64,000 nt of DNA. Origin: Stratiolaelaps scimitus (Eukaryota > Arthropoda > Arachnida > Mesostigmata > Laelapidae). Location of the stretch: contig JABWDB010000001.1 in the NCBI GenBank assembly GCA_019614645.1, forward strand, positions 29,009,501 to 29,073,500, written 5' to 3'. Shown piece by piece: positions 1-12,200 of this stretch. The notes under the pieces are model-generated. The model made no database searches and had not been told where the DNA came from. It worked only from the letters and a program-made list of their open reading frames with translations. Position 1 is the first letter of the stretch; each line of letters begins with the position of its first letter. The position numbers and the translations under genes are program-made.

Positions 1-83
1 GAGGAGGAGGAAAAGACGTAACCGAATCAACGCGACCGAAGGCGTGTGCTGCCATAACTGTGGCCACACGTCGGCTTCAGCGG

Positions 84-113
84 TATATATATATATATAT
101 ATAACATATATAT
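84..113. repeat. (TA)n microsatellite
   Basis: A TA run with one AACA interruption near the left edge of the window. Other clear TA tracts, not listed separately, lie at 5223-5251, 7892-7953 (two blocks), 21258-21288, 25424-25448, 29412-29442 and 39064-39082. Confidence 0.9.
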
Positions 114-1685
114 GGAAGAGAAAGCGGATTGGGCCAAGAGGGCCGTCCGCGTAGTAACCACTGGCAGCTGCTGCAGAAAGGGTGAGTCAAGCAGAGCCAT
201 CCATGCAGCCTCGACTGGCCTGCTCGCTCGGCCTGCCGACGCCGACCAGAGAACCGGCTGTTTGCAACAAGCCGCAAACAGCCGGCCGGCGCAAACAGAA
301 GTGCACCGGCCGCATCAGTAGCCGCCGTGTCAAAACAGTTAGTCGGCGAATTGGGCGGCGATTGGCTTCAACATTGAGGAGCAGAAGATGATCAGGCTGA
401 AGTGGTGGAAAAAGAACCACTCATCGTTGTCGGCGTTACCGCGATGTCGACCGCTCAACGACGTCTGCGCCTGCAGAAGCGTCCTCGTCGTCAACGGCGC
501 TCTTCCGCCACCGTGTACCTTGCCGGTTACGTCTACGCTCCCGTAGGTAACGATCTTCGATGGCGGCCTCGCTGACCCATCGAACCCAAATTGGTACGCC
601 AATCATCGCTTGACATTTCGGATAATCGGGGGCGCATTTAGGCCACTCATTCATCAATAGGCCGATCAGAAAATAAAGAAAAAGAAGAATCCGCTGACCG
701 CGGCGGCGACGACGACGACAACGATGATTATGATGATGATAAGAAAACGTCTCGGACAGCAGCAGCAGCAGCATCAGATGTTGTCAAAATCGGAGCGACG
801 ACTCCGAAAGAGGCAGCTCGGTCGGAGTAGCAAAATTTAACGCTTGCGATATAACGCCACCCCGCGATAGGCGGCGGCAGCTGCTCATTGCGGCATCGAC
901 GAGGCAGGCGCTCTACATTTCTCATCTTGTTGATTTAATAAATCGATCGAAATTGATGCTCTCCCACATTCAACTTGACCTCAATAAGCATTAACATACG
1001 GCATACGATATATCGGCCCGTTAGACGGCTATCTTTCTCGACATCTTGACAGGAAAGAAAACAGAGGAAAAACACACATGGACGGAATGGCTGAATGTCC
1101 GCTCTCATCGCAGAAGAATGAACTGTCACTGAAAAGCTTCGGACGGAACAGAGGCGGACAGTGATGACCAACTTATATCGACAAGATAATGCTGCTCTGC
1201 TTTGCCGCTGTTGAACATAATGATGTCATGTAATAATAGAACTATCGATCGTACGAAAGATTTATGTAATAACAGTAGAAATAATTCATTTTATTTCATA
1301 ATTAAATTGTTTGTATCGAATACATGATTCACATTGTTGTGTCACAATAATAATAATAATAATAGTAACAATAATAATAATCATGGTTCTAATCACGGTT
1401 CTCCTTGTTCTGCCTTGCTAGAGACATCCAAGTAGTGATAACATTGCCCTCACATCGTAGAGCTGTTCGGTCATCCAATAATCAGTTGCACAATCGACTG
1501 AATACAGCACCAACGGCGATGTCTCAGTATTCGCAGGTGGGCAATGAGATATCGGTGTTCACCGTATCATACTGCTAATGCTGATACCTAGATATCCACC
1601 TGTACCATATCTTAGTCGAAATTGTAAATAAGAGGAGCGTTTCACCCCATCAAGTGGAATATGCTATTAAGTGTGACATAAAAAA
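114..1685. other. Non-coding stretch
   Basis: The first 900 bases are GC-mixed with CAG/GAC triplets. GAAAGG|GTGAGT near 180 resembles a 5' splice site after a short open frame from ATG 112. From about 950 the DNA is AT-rich, with (AAT)n at 1347-1380. No gene recognised. Confidence 0.5.
436..774 (-). CDS. Doubtful ORF, Trp/Arg-rich
   Basis: A minus-strand frame of 112 codons. It contains a hydrophobic segment (ILLFLYFLIGLL) followed by MNEWPKCAPDYPKCQAMIGV and a charged stretch ending VVERSTSR. A GTAACG, a weak 5' splice-like site, overlaps the stop. The ORF was not recognised, and its early part crosses CAG and GAT/GAC repeats. A shorter product starting at the internal ATG (about 655) is the more credible part. 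Confidence 0.1.
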   Translation of the reverse strand: MLLLLLSETFSYHHHNHRCRRRRRRGQRILLFLYFLIGLLMNEWPKCAPDYPKCQAMIGVPIWVRWVSEAAIEDRYLRERRRNRQGTRWRKSAVDDEDASAGADVVERSTSR

Positions 1686-1756
1686 GAGAGCTTAAGCATT
1701 GTAAAATTGCAGCTCCTTCAATAAACCAATAAACCTTTACCTTTACCTTTACCTTA
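1686..1756 (+). mobile_element. SINE/LINE 3' tail copy with (CTTTAC)n end
   Basis: The segment reads GAGAGCTTAAGCATTG, then TTGCAGCTCCTTCAATAAAC, then about four CTTTAC units. It matches the minus-strand SINE tail at 53661-53740 and the copy at 55458. Shared 3' ends that finish in short tandem repeats instead of poly(A) are known for some LINEs and the SINEs they mobilise. No tRNA-like head could be recognised upstream, so this may be a 5'-truncated copy. Confidence 0.55.
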
Positions 1757-4700
1757 CTATGATGGTATAATTGGACAAAGGAATCGTTCGTGCACCAGCA
1801 GCTGCTGCTATCGTAATGATGGCTGAGGGGCATCCATCGGTCGATTGTTGATCAGCTCAAATACGATGATGCTACTTCGCACCTCACGTTCCTGATAGCA
1901 GCAGTAGTTAATGTAGAAATGGCAGTATTATCATATAATGTCGAATTCATCCAACACCTTGGACGTTATTTCATCCACTAGACATAAGCCACCCCCACGC
2001 CCGCTGCTGTGTCTCCATTTATCTTTGTTGTATCATGCGTGATAAGACGGATAAATCCAGAAGGTCAATTGAAGTCAGTTGCTCTTGTCGATATTTATCC
2101 TTGATTTGCTTGCTTTTCTACCATACAAGAATATAATGTCATTGCTTACTGGAAGTCGAGGGATTACGGTATCCTTATGAATTTACAAAATATATAAACG
2201 TTGAATATATTCGCTCACAGAGAGATGTGTTATGAGACAATAGAGACTATATATCTATGAGGTGGCTATTACCAGTACAATATATATATATACATGTAAT
2301 TCTCGAACTGAAACAGAGAGTCGCTGAGACACCCAACATTCTCAGCTAGTTCTCCTCTCCAAATAGTTGTGTACAACTTTATCATTGATTTTTTACCAGC
2401 TAATTGTTCGAAGCACTCAGGCGCTCCTGCAGCGCTCGTGGTCAGCTCCCCATATTTCATCTCCATCTTTCGTCAGCTTTTCCCAGCACTTTCTGTGAAC
2501 AAGAACAAGAAACGAAGCCTTTCTGCCCAACGGCGTTGAGATTTATACCGAATGTCACACATATAGCAGCGAGCAGCAGCTGCAGCAGCAGTAGCAGTCC
2601 AGCAGAAACAGGCGATCGCCGAGCGAGTATGAAACGCGGCGAGGATTCGTGAGGCTGGCTCAACTGCCCAGGGAGCGGATAAGCGATGGAGAACGACAAC
2701 GAAGACGAAAAGGGATTCGTTGTCGTCGTAAAGGGTAGTGACGTTGGTGGTGGTGGCGGCAGTGCTGATGCTGTAGTTGGAAGGAGCCCTGGCTGCCGCT
2801 GCCGGCTGCTGGCCGTGTGAGTTGCGAATCAAACACGAACGGCACTGCCCCTCATGAACAGAGCTCGCTGTTCATCTCGCTGCACGTCAAGCGAGACGAG
2901 AGGAAAAAGCCCTGGGGTTAGTGGGAGCAGGCGGCAGATCCAGCGTCATCGTGACTCATCCAGCATACCGGGGGTGCGGGGGGGGGGGGGTGTCTGAGCC
3001 GGGATGGGATGGTGGTGGTTGGGAGGGGCACACGACACATCTTGCCCGAGGCGCTAACTCTCTGAGGCCGCGCTGCTTCCGTCGCCGAAGCCGTCGCTGT
3101 CGCGGCCTCAGCTATCAACGCTACGGCTGTTACGGGGCCGGCAGCGCCAGCAGCAGCAGCAGCAGTAGCATTGACGAAGGATCTGTACGAGCACAGATCG
3201 CAAGCGAGCCCGAGCTGAGCTGAGCTGCGCACAGGCGACGCGGCAGGCTGCCGTCGCCGCGTTCTCTCGTTCTGCACCAGGCAGGCCACGGATTCACCCT
3301 ATTGCTCGCACCACCCCAGCAGCACAACAGAGTCCCCTCTAACCCCCTGCACCCCTCAACTCATTCGGGCCGAGCCGCACGAGGTCCCTTTCCGAGGCTG
3401 TGTCAGCAGGGCCAACAAGGCCTTGCTGCCAACCTCTAGACGCTGTTTCGCCATGTCCCCCCTTTGCGTTCCCGGCTCCGCTTGTTCCGCTCCCCCGGGG
3501 GGAACTACGGAGAGCGGCGAGAGGGTCTCAGCAGCCGCCGGGGGCAAGCGGAGGGCGTACGGGGGTTCAGTGAATGCAGAACGAAGCGGTGGCAGGCGCT
3601 CTCCATCTCCCTCTATGTCTCTTTCATACACATCGAAGGACAGAAACACGCACAGCCACACTCGGGCAGGACCATACCCTAATGTCAGGTTGGTTATCCA
3701 CGAGCAGTTGGACGGCGAAGGTTAGCGGCTCGCGGCTAGCGTTCATTGCTGTTGCCCGCTGATGCGTTCTTTGCCACCACTGCGCACTACCCAAACGACA
3801 CTGCAACTTCCTGTATCTACCTTAGTTGAATCAAGAGGATGGATAAAAATACAAAATCGAAATGTACAATAGTTATGGGTTTTAGCAGGTGGATCGCAGT
3901 AGGGAGCGGCCGTCTTATGCGTAGCAATAATGTCTTTGGTAAATCGCACAACAAATTGTATACTTTTGTTTCTTTCTATATCTTTTGTCTGGGAAAGAAC
4001 ACAGTGCGACTGCTTGAAATGGTTGATTGTATATATATAGAGCAGAATGTATTCGGCCATATTGACAAATCGTACAACGTCTGTTCATTTTTCCTATTAT
4101 CACACTCACACAAGCGCACATCGATTTCATTCTTGCCGCCAAATCATTCCCGTGATATTTCACTTACCAACAATCGGCACATTTGACACACTCTTGTCAT
4201 CAAACAGAATTTCTATGATTAACGTGCCAACGTGCTCGAAGCCCACGGATTGCCACTGATCGTGGACGTCGTCACCGCCATCACTCCGAATTGGCCAACC
4301 TTAAGCAACGAACATCTCTATCTAACATATGAATGAGACAGCTGTCATCTTTTTACACTTTCCAGCGGATAGTCAATAAAGTTGCTCGTGTGGTTCGACA
4401 GCAAGAAATTCAATCATCGTTCGTATTTCATCGCACGCATTCACGAACCGACGCAGTAGACACAGCATCATAAAATCAACGCAAAATTACAATAAAAATC
4501 GGCATCACCGCCCACAAGCTCTTCGAGCTTCGAGCGCAGGCTGCCGGCTAAACACGTGATGATACAAATGTGCATCCTGAGCCCATTATCGCGCTGAAGA
4601 TCGAACAGGCCGGGGGACCGCTATGCGTTGATTTCCACAATGACACCGATTGACAGCGGGGCCGCTTGGAATCACTTGGACGCCACCGCCACCACGGTGA

Positions 4701-5050
4701 CAGTCGCCGCCGCCGCCGCCGCCGCTGCTGCTGCTGCGTCGGGTACCGCAGCGGCGTCGAGTCGATGAGTACCGTCGCCCTGAACAACGATGGATTCTGA
4801 CGAAATCGCTGTGGAAAGCTACGACCGAACAGTCCATGTACGTTTGTGGTGGTCACAGTTTCGGAACGCTGTTAGCCTGCGCGACACCTCGAGCAGTCAC
4901 ACGCCGATGACGTGGCAGAACAGAACATAGCCGATGCAGCTGACGTCGTGTTGGCTACCTAGCGTAACGTCGAATTGCTTCACCTTCACCGTCTTCTGCT
5001 TAATCTTCATCGTCAACACCAGCAACAAGCGTGCTTGTCGTCGCGGCCGT

Positions 5051-5081
<31 letters not shown>

Positions 5082-5222
5082 ACCCACCTCCTCTTCTAGT
5101 GCTCTTCTATTTCTGTGATGAGGGCGTCGGCTCCTTCGGCAATGTCTCCCTGCACTGATACGATACAATAGACCGATTCATATATCTGGTGTCACACGTT
5201 GCAAACAACCACCTCTGATCGT
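1757..5222. other. Non-coding stretch with a GC-rich island
   Basis: AT-rich to about 2400. GC-rich with CAG, GCC and poly-G runs at about 2400-3750, where frames are open by chance in several phases on both strands. AT-richer at 3800-4500, including an ATG frame at 3839-4186 with no recognisable content. Then GCC/GCT repeats at about 4700 and 5054. Confidence 0.5.
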
Positions 5223-5262
5223 TATATATATATATATATATACATATATATTAGTAAGAATA

Positions 5263-5640
5263 TTATACGTCATAGATGCAATATACTGCTACCAGCTGCG
5301 ATAGGTGCAACAAATCCAACCTCCCCGATGTCTCGCTACAGTGTTGGTCATCCGTGTACCATCTTTCTCTTCGATCTGCTGCCACTGCTGCCAGGATGAT
5401 GTCAGCTGCTGCCTGTATGTGTTCGTCCCATAGGATATGCCTCTGCAGCTGCCGGAGGAGCAGCAGCAGCAGCAGCTGCTGCTGCTGTTGATGTGGTGGT
5501 CCCAGAGAAATTGTCTGTTCTGTTGTTTCCGCAAGAACACCTTTCTGTTCGTTTAGCAGCTTCGCTTTTGCTTCTTCGGGGTGGCCACTGTGCAGTGTGG
5601 CGGCACAGCTCATGTGGTGGTGGTGGTGCTGCTGCTGCAA
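5263..5640 (-). CDS. Doubtful His/Gln-rich ORF
   Basis: 125 codons on the minus strand beginning QQQHHHHHMSCAATLHSG, then EEAKAKLLNEQKGVLAETTE, a Gln/Leu run over CAG repeats, and DEHIQAAADIILAAVAADRR. His and Gln runs are common in arthropod transcription factors, but here they follow from (CAG)n and (CAC)n DNA. A possible 3' splice site (TTGAGTAG) lies just before it. The complementary strand is also open. Confidence 0.1.
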   Translation of the reverse strand: MQQQHHHHHMSCAATLHSGHPEEAKAKLLNEQKGVLAETTEQTISLGPPHQQQQQLLLLLLLRQLQRHILWDEHIQAAADIILAAVAADRRERWYTDDQHCSETSGRLDLLHLSQLVAVYCIYDV

Positions 5641-6397
5641 CTCCTACTCAATCTTCTATTGAATGCTTCGTCCCCCTGTACAACTGGCAGACCGGAAGAC
5701 AACGACGCGGCAGACGGTGAAGCAGCGTCTACGCAGTTGTAGGCCGGCAGTCGTTGTAGCCGGACAGGTAGAGTAATAATGCCATGTCACTGACCCAACG
5801 GCTGGCTAGCCAGTCCGTACTACTCAAGCGAGACATAAATTTGGCTACACGAGACGTAGAATGAGTGGGGTGGAGACAGAGAGAACGAGAGCTAAGGGCA
5901 GAGGTAGTGGGGCTTCGCTACCGAACGGGGGGAATGGGGTCCGGCGGTACTCGTACAGTGACAAACACACGCCACGCGTAGAAATACCGGAGGGAAAGTA
6001 TTGAGAGAGACCTGCTCAGCAGCAATCGTATATAGCGTAGTGTGTGTACACACTCACACACGAGCCAACGGTAGGCATAGCCAGTAGTCACCTGCGGATC
6101 GACTTGACGCCCTCGGACTCTTTCTTGCTGGCGCCAACAGCAGCAGAAGCTGGCAGAGAGGATCAGTGGCCGACCCGATGGGGATAGGTCGGGAGGCGGC
6201 AGCCCCCAGTCTCCACAGTACCGTTGACCGTGGGGATCTCAACGAGTGGATTTGCAGGACAAACACCAGAAGCAACTGCAGCAGCGGTAGGGACCATTGG
6301 TCCGCCTGCCGGCCCGCTAGGCCGGAACAGGTCGGCTCTCCCTAACTTCCTCCCTCTCATTGGCTACCCACCGTTCTTCTTGGCATTCTCTCCTCCC

Positions 6398-6421
6398 CTC
6401 TCTCTCTCTCTCTCTCTCTCA
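6398..6421. repeat. (CT)n microsatellite
   Basis: A run of about 12 CT units. A (GA)n run at 6701-6719 lies 280 bp downstream, so the two could pair. Other CT/GA runs lie at 13559-13577, 19218-19242 and 28088-28122. Confidence 0.9.
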
Positions 6422-8187
6422 CTTTCTCCACGACGCCAACTTGTGTTTGTGTCCGTTTTCCGCTCGCCTGCCTCCTGCTCCTCAGCCTCAGCGTTGCTGC
6501 TGCTACTGCTGCCGCCATTGCTCCTGCTGCTGCTAGGGCGAGCTCGAGCGAGGGCCGTGGTCCCAAGCTGCCGTAGATCCCAAGGAGGAACATCGGAGAC
6601 ACCGAAGACAACGACGTCGCCCTCGTCGACGAGGGGGAACCAGAACAAAGAGAGGAACACTTTGTCCACCCGCGGGGCCGCCGCGTGCGCCGAGAAAGAC
6701 AGAGAGAGAGAGAGAGAGATAAGGCCAGCAAACGGAGTGGACGTGTCGTGCCGCAGTAATAGGAGTAGTGCGAACAGAACTAGGGGTCTCGCTAGCACAA
6801 ATAGCGGTGGCAGTAGTCGTCCAGCAGTGGTAGGCGGCGGCGGCAACGGCGATGGCGGCTGGCCGACCTTCGTTGCCTCTGCTGCTTGTGTCGCCGCACC
6901 CGCGGGTTAGGCAAGGCCCCCAGCAGCTGAGGACGGACCAGCCAACGAATGAGCGAGCGAGCACTCACTGACTGACTGACTGACTTGGTAATGTTAACAG
7001 TTCTGCCCCAGGACGACCTGTGCTATTCGACTTTGCTAACGTCTTCCTATTGCTTGCCCTATTTCCTCGTTGCGTTTTCTACGTCGCTTGCTCCTCTTGT
7101 CGCTCGGCCCGTCCAAGTTGTCCTGCGTTGTGCTCGAGAATTGAGCGATGATGTCTGTCCTGCCTTGGACTTGCCGGTATCGTCTTCGATTTCGGTGCCA
7201 GACCGACGGGGACCTTGACTCTACCGGCTCAACGATAACATGATCTGCCAGCAATACACAGCAACGGCGATGAGTTGGGCCGGGTCACGCCAACCACTTC
7301 GGTAGATCGCGGTAAATGCGACATGACGTCGTATGAGCTGAGCAGAAGATGCCGATGGGTCGGTCAGGTGTGAAGGTGACGATGAGTGAGATAGCGGCTG
7401 ATGAAGTCGCTAGACGACACCTTTGCCTTATAATGGACAGGTGAACAAGTGGGTGAATGTATTACGATACCATAGTTCTACTGTTGTGATATATACAATC
7501 GCTTTCGTTGGAAGTGGACAAATGGGACACAACGACGGCGACTACTGCCTATGCCCTGAAGGTGTGGTCACATGGCCTGTCCGGTTTGAATCCCGTAGGA
7601 CACGGATGGCTTGAAATAATACTACCTTATTTTTATTTAAGATTCATGTTCACATCTTTACTGGGGACACTGCTAGATCTTGCCATCGTGCGTCCGTGCA
7701 TATACATTAGACGAAATCGGGAATGATTTGCAGCAGTCACTATAAATGGTCAGAAAAAGTCATTATAAAGACACATCAATTGCAAATGTGCGAAAGTGAT
7801 TGTCCAGTGTCGTCTTTTTATCCACATAATTGCACACAGCGATAGCCGCCACTGCTCAATTACCACTGGGAGGCAATAAAATCTGTACCACATATATATA
7901 TTTGTATATATATATATATATGAATTCGGCATATATATATATATATATATATCTGTGGTACGGATGGTATGGTGGTCCGACCCTGTCGACGATTCGGACA
8001 CCAGTTTCAAGGACAACAAAACGCTGGCGGGCGTGTTCGGTACTCTGAAGCGGAGGCCAATGACGGCAGATCATCGTCACACGCTCGGCGGCGCGTACAC
8101 CGCTGACAGTTAGCGAGGGTCACCTACTGTATTGTGACACACGCTTACGACTAGAGAGCAGAGCAGAACAGCAATCGCCTCGACCCG

Positions 8188-8892
8188 TCAATGAGATTGC
8201 AAACGGGAGAGGGCATACGGCCAAAAAGGTATATTCACCCATTCATCCAGTCGCCGGAGAGCGTCTTGACAACACAACAAGAGCGACAAGAGTCTTCCTC
8301 TGCTGTCCATCCCTGTCCGCATAACTCCTCCCGGACGAGCAACACCAGCGTCGGCAGCATCTATACCATGTGTCACCGTTCTCCTCTTTCGCGCATTTCG
8401 TCTGAGTTGATGAGGCAGCGGATCCTCTGATGCTGCTGCTGCTGCTGTTGGTGTTCGCCGTTGGCAGCAGACGGCAGCATGGACAGAGCTGGCGGTGGGG
8501 CTGACCTTCGAACGGCCGAAAATAGGGTAGTCCTTTTCATTCCGTAGGTTTAAGCCGTGGCCACCGAAGCCCGGCCCCTGCTCGCTTAACTGGTGCAGGA
8601 CAACGACAACGAGAACCCTTGAGCTGAACCCTTCGACTGGAACGAGGCGACGCTGGCGGGATACGCGCCTGCGAACGCGCCCTGTGGCCGTACATACTAT
8701 ACCGAAGAAACCCCAACCGGTTCCATGAAACCTTTGCTTGAGAGGCCGCCAAGCCTGTGGGGCGATACCCACAAGCGCGCACACCGACGCCCGTACACAT
8801 CCATTCACACGCAGCCCCGGACTTGACTGCTGAAAGCTGCTGCTGCTGCAGCAGTTGCAGCACAACTTGTGCTGCAGCCGGCAGCAATTCAA
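8188..8892 (-). CDS. Doubtful long ORF, unknown
   Basis: At 234 codons this is the longest minus-strand frame in the window, and its middle part (about 8500-8760) is not low-complexity. It includes RPLKQRFHGTGWGFFGIV and GPGFGGHGLNLRNEKDYPIF. It crosses CAG repeats near both ends, and another minus frame (8537-9070, 177 codons) overlaps it, so at most one is real. No domain recognised and no clear splice borders. Confidence 0.1.
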   Translation of the reverse strand: MNCCRLQHKLCCNCCSSSSFQQSSPGLRVNGCVRASVCALVGIAPQAWRPLKQRFHGTGWGFFGIVCTATGRVRRRVSRQRRLVPVEGFSSRVLVVVVLHQLSEQGPGFGGHGLNLRNEKDYPIFGRSKVSPTASSVHAAVCCQRRTPTAAAAASEDPLPHQLRRNARKRRTVTHGIDAADAGVARPGGVMRTGMDSRGRLLSLLLCCQDALRRLDEWVNIPFWPYALSRLQSH

Positions 8893-9218
8893 TGTACAAT
8901 AGAGGATTTCCTCCTAATGTGTTCATTCGGTCATTCAAATTGGACTCCAGCACTGATTCCCTCCGTCTCAGTGTCCCTGTAGTTGCAGGCGGCTGGTTGC
9001 ATTGAGCGAGACGCCACGAGCAGTAGTTCCCGCCTCTCCTCCGCCCCATTCGAGCGGTTCGTCCATACATCTAACGTAGCCAGCTTTGCGTCGTGCGTTT
9101 GTCTGTGTGTGTGTGTGTATATGTTCACTATCTCCCGCTGCTCGTCCAGCTCGCGTGCCATCCTACTGTCCTGTCAGCTAACAGAGGAGGGCATACCCTT
9201 CCAAGCGTGCGGCTCTAA

Positions 9219-9244
9219 ACTGCAGCGCTGCAAAGCGCTGCAGT
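9219..9244. repeat. Perfect 11 bp inverted repeat
   Basis: ACTGCAGCGCT, loop GCAA, AGCGCTGCAGT. The stem is perfect and the loop is a GNRA-type tetraloop (GCAA), so an RNA copy would form a very stable hairpin. No coding context is evident. Confidence 0.5.
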
Positions 9245-12200
9245 CTCTCTCTCTCCCTCCATCCGTCTGCCTGCTTCCCGGTCTCCCTGTCTGCCTGAAA
9301 TAGAGTCCAAGCCCGGTGGTCCGTCGGGCCGTCAGTCGCTTGGTCGGCCGTCTCCCCACTCGCCTCCTTACCCCCAATCAGCTCAACGCGGCCCACTGGC
9401 TTCCCATATCCAAACGGCAAACGAAAGCGCTGGCGTCCTATGGGCCGGGCAAGATAGAGCGAACGAGGACGGGTGAGACAGATGTGGACGACTTACTCAC
9501 CAGTACAGTCAGCACAAGCAGCAGTGGCACCGCCACCGCCAACAGCCAATGCCCAGCGCCAGGGCCCAAGAGTGTGCTGCTAGCGACTACCCGTTGGGCC
9601 GTTCGCGTACTATGTAGTCAGGCAGAGTGTATACCACCACCAGCCCTTTACCCCCGCCCCGTGTCGCTGTCCCACAATGACGTACAGTGACTGTGCAGGG
9701 AGATTGCAGCTAGCTGACTCTCCTCCTGCGCACTCACTACCATGTCCATGTCCATGCTTCGGTGTAGCAGTACGGCGTTCAGCGGAGAGGAAAGCGGTCT
9801 CAAACGGTTCGTACCTCATTCTGGTCTGACCTGAGCCAAATCAGGTTATCTATCCGCCGTCTGTGCACCCCATCTATGCATCTGCCGCCCCTGACAGTCA
9901 TCCCTCGTTCATCTGGGAAGCGGCGCTGTCTGCTGGCGCCGTCATACGACCGAATGAAAAAGGTGATTGTGCAGACGTCAATCGGCCTCCTTTACTTCAA
10001 CGCTCTGAATGAGCTCTCAATGCGTGAAATGAACTGCACTAAGCATAACGAGTACACTTGCACTCAAAAACGTAAACTCGCCAGAAAGTCCTGAGTTGAG
10101 AGAGATTCTACACACGCTACATCGTTCACATCAGAACAGCAGCATCAACCCAAGATCACGAATTAGCGGTACAGTATTATACACAATATGGCAGCAGTAG
10201 CAGCAGCACAAGGTAGGCAGAGTCTATCGCTGCCAAAACCTTCGAAGTATAATAACAACAACAAATAAAAACTCCTCTCTCGAGAACGAAGACCTCAACC
10301 TAAGACTTGACTGTGATAGTTCGCCTATTGTGTTCATTCATTTTCGCCACCTTCGATCTCGGCATAGACACCGTGATTGGGACACAGGTTCAATTCGATG
10401 CCGCGAGTGAGAGATGTGTGAAGGACGAATTGCAGTAAAGACCAAGCTGGGCATTGGCGTTCGTAACGACGGTAACGGCAACGACAGCAACAGAACAATC
10501 ATAATAATCATAAGCAGAATGTTTTTACATGTCGCAATGACGGGGTGGATATATTGCAACTAGACTACAGCGTCATTATATTTTTAGCATTACATACGAT
10601 TTTACATTGACTCGATAAATGGTTCGCAAATCCGGTGCGCGTCCCAGCCACATGGTTAATCCAAGTCATTATTCGATGTCTTGCATGGCTTCGTAGCTCC
10701 ACCTCCATCCGCAGCTGCTGTCGACCGTCCGGTCGATTGCTTTATCGGCACCATTCAATATTTACCTAATTGAGACCAGCAGACGAACACGTCGACCTGC
10801 ATTGTCAGAAGTGCAGTAGTTGTACGAACGCTGGTCGCCGATATCGGCCCCGTGGCTGGAAAGCCCCCGCGTTGGTTCTAGTCGTTTCTGGAGCATGTGG
10901 ATGCTGATCGGCTAGGCGGCAGCTTGACCCACGTCTGGGATAGTTCTGTTTCAAGCATGATTGCGCCGGCTGGGAATCACTTTCCCGTTCTCCGCAGCTC
11001 GAACGGATGGGATCGGATCCATTCGATTCGACTTGACGGCAGTCCCGGGGGCCGTGGCGGCAACGGAGCCTTTCAACTGCAGCGAGCGGATTCACCGGGC
11101 AACCGGCAACAACCAATATCCTCCTCATGCATATACTATCCGTTGCTCCCCTCTCTCTCTCTGTCTCTCTTTGTCCTTCTCTCAGGATTCAGGACGAGCG
11201 GTTGAATACAGACACCGGACGGTCGACTGAGCGGATGATAACATCGGCCGGCTCCGCATGCACCGGAACGGTGATCCGCGGACGCTAGAAGCTCGGCCGA
11301 CTCATTCTCTATCTCTTCCTGTCGGCCTTCCTCTTTGGCCTGATGCATACCAGCCGCCTGAGCAGGTGGGTGACTAAGGTCCAGGAGCACCCATCTGAAG
11401 TGAGTTCCTCCTCCTTGTAAATACACACACACATATAGGGGAAGACTGTGTACTATTTGTGTTACCCACGTGCAGGTCACTGTACCCAAGTGTGCCTATG
11501 TGTGCATGCTCTTTGCATGTACTCGACGATGTGGCGAGTGCAGCAATTAGCAAATGGACTGCTGGCCGGGCCGAGAAGGCCGTCTCTCGGTCCGGACAAC
11601 ATCGGCATGCACGCACCCGAACATTCGCATAGACACAAGATGATGTTCGAGGGAAAGGTCGCTCTCACCCAACTTAGGCCCAACGAACCAGTGGCCCTCG
11701 TCCACCGGCGCCACCACTAGTTCGCATCACGTTGCTGGCTAGTGTGCCTATCTACGAGCTTGACTCCCCCTGACTTGACTCAAGTTGTCGCTCCGACAGA
11801 CTGCTTTTGCGACTAGTGAATTCATCAGTTGCGCTCTCTTTCTCTCTCTCAGTCGTCTCTCTCGTGCCTGCGCCACGTTGTCGTGTACTGAAGCACCTGC
11901 GGGTGTTTGTCCGTATTTACGCGAGTGCGCTAACCGCCGCCGCTGCCGCCGGAAAGCATCGCGCAACTGCCACCACGGCACAACACCGCTTGCGAGTAAC
12001 GTGAGGCCATCCAGAACAGACAACGCTGACTCGGGGCCGGCAGTACTGCTAGCTATAATAGCTAACTCTGGCGGCATCGGAATGACATAAAACATGTTCA
12101 GGGTTCTCCGATCGCTCACTTCCATTCCAGATGCTGCTGCTGCTGCTGCTTCGGCCATGCCAGTGCCACATACGGCACGGCCGCTTACCGTCGCACCATC

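Noticed and set aside
1733..1756. Telomere-like repeat from CTTTAC units
   Set aside because: The unit is not a known animal telomere repeat, and the tract is the end of a shared retroelement tail.
6224..6910. Long plus-strand open frame of 228 codons
   Set aside because: It crosses a CT microsatellite (Leu-Ser run), a CTG run (Leu run) and a GA run (Arg-Glu run). Its openness comes from the repeats.
7540..7610. tRNA gene suggested by a GGTTTGAATCCC B-box match
   Set aside because: The T stem has mismatches and no acceptor stem can be formed.
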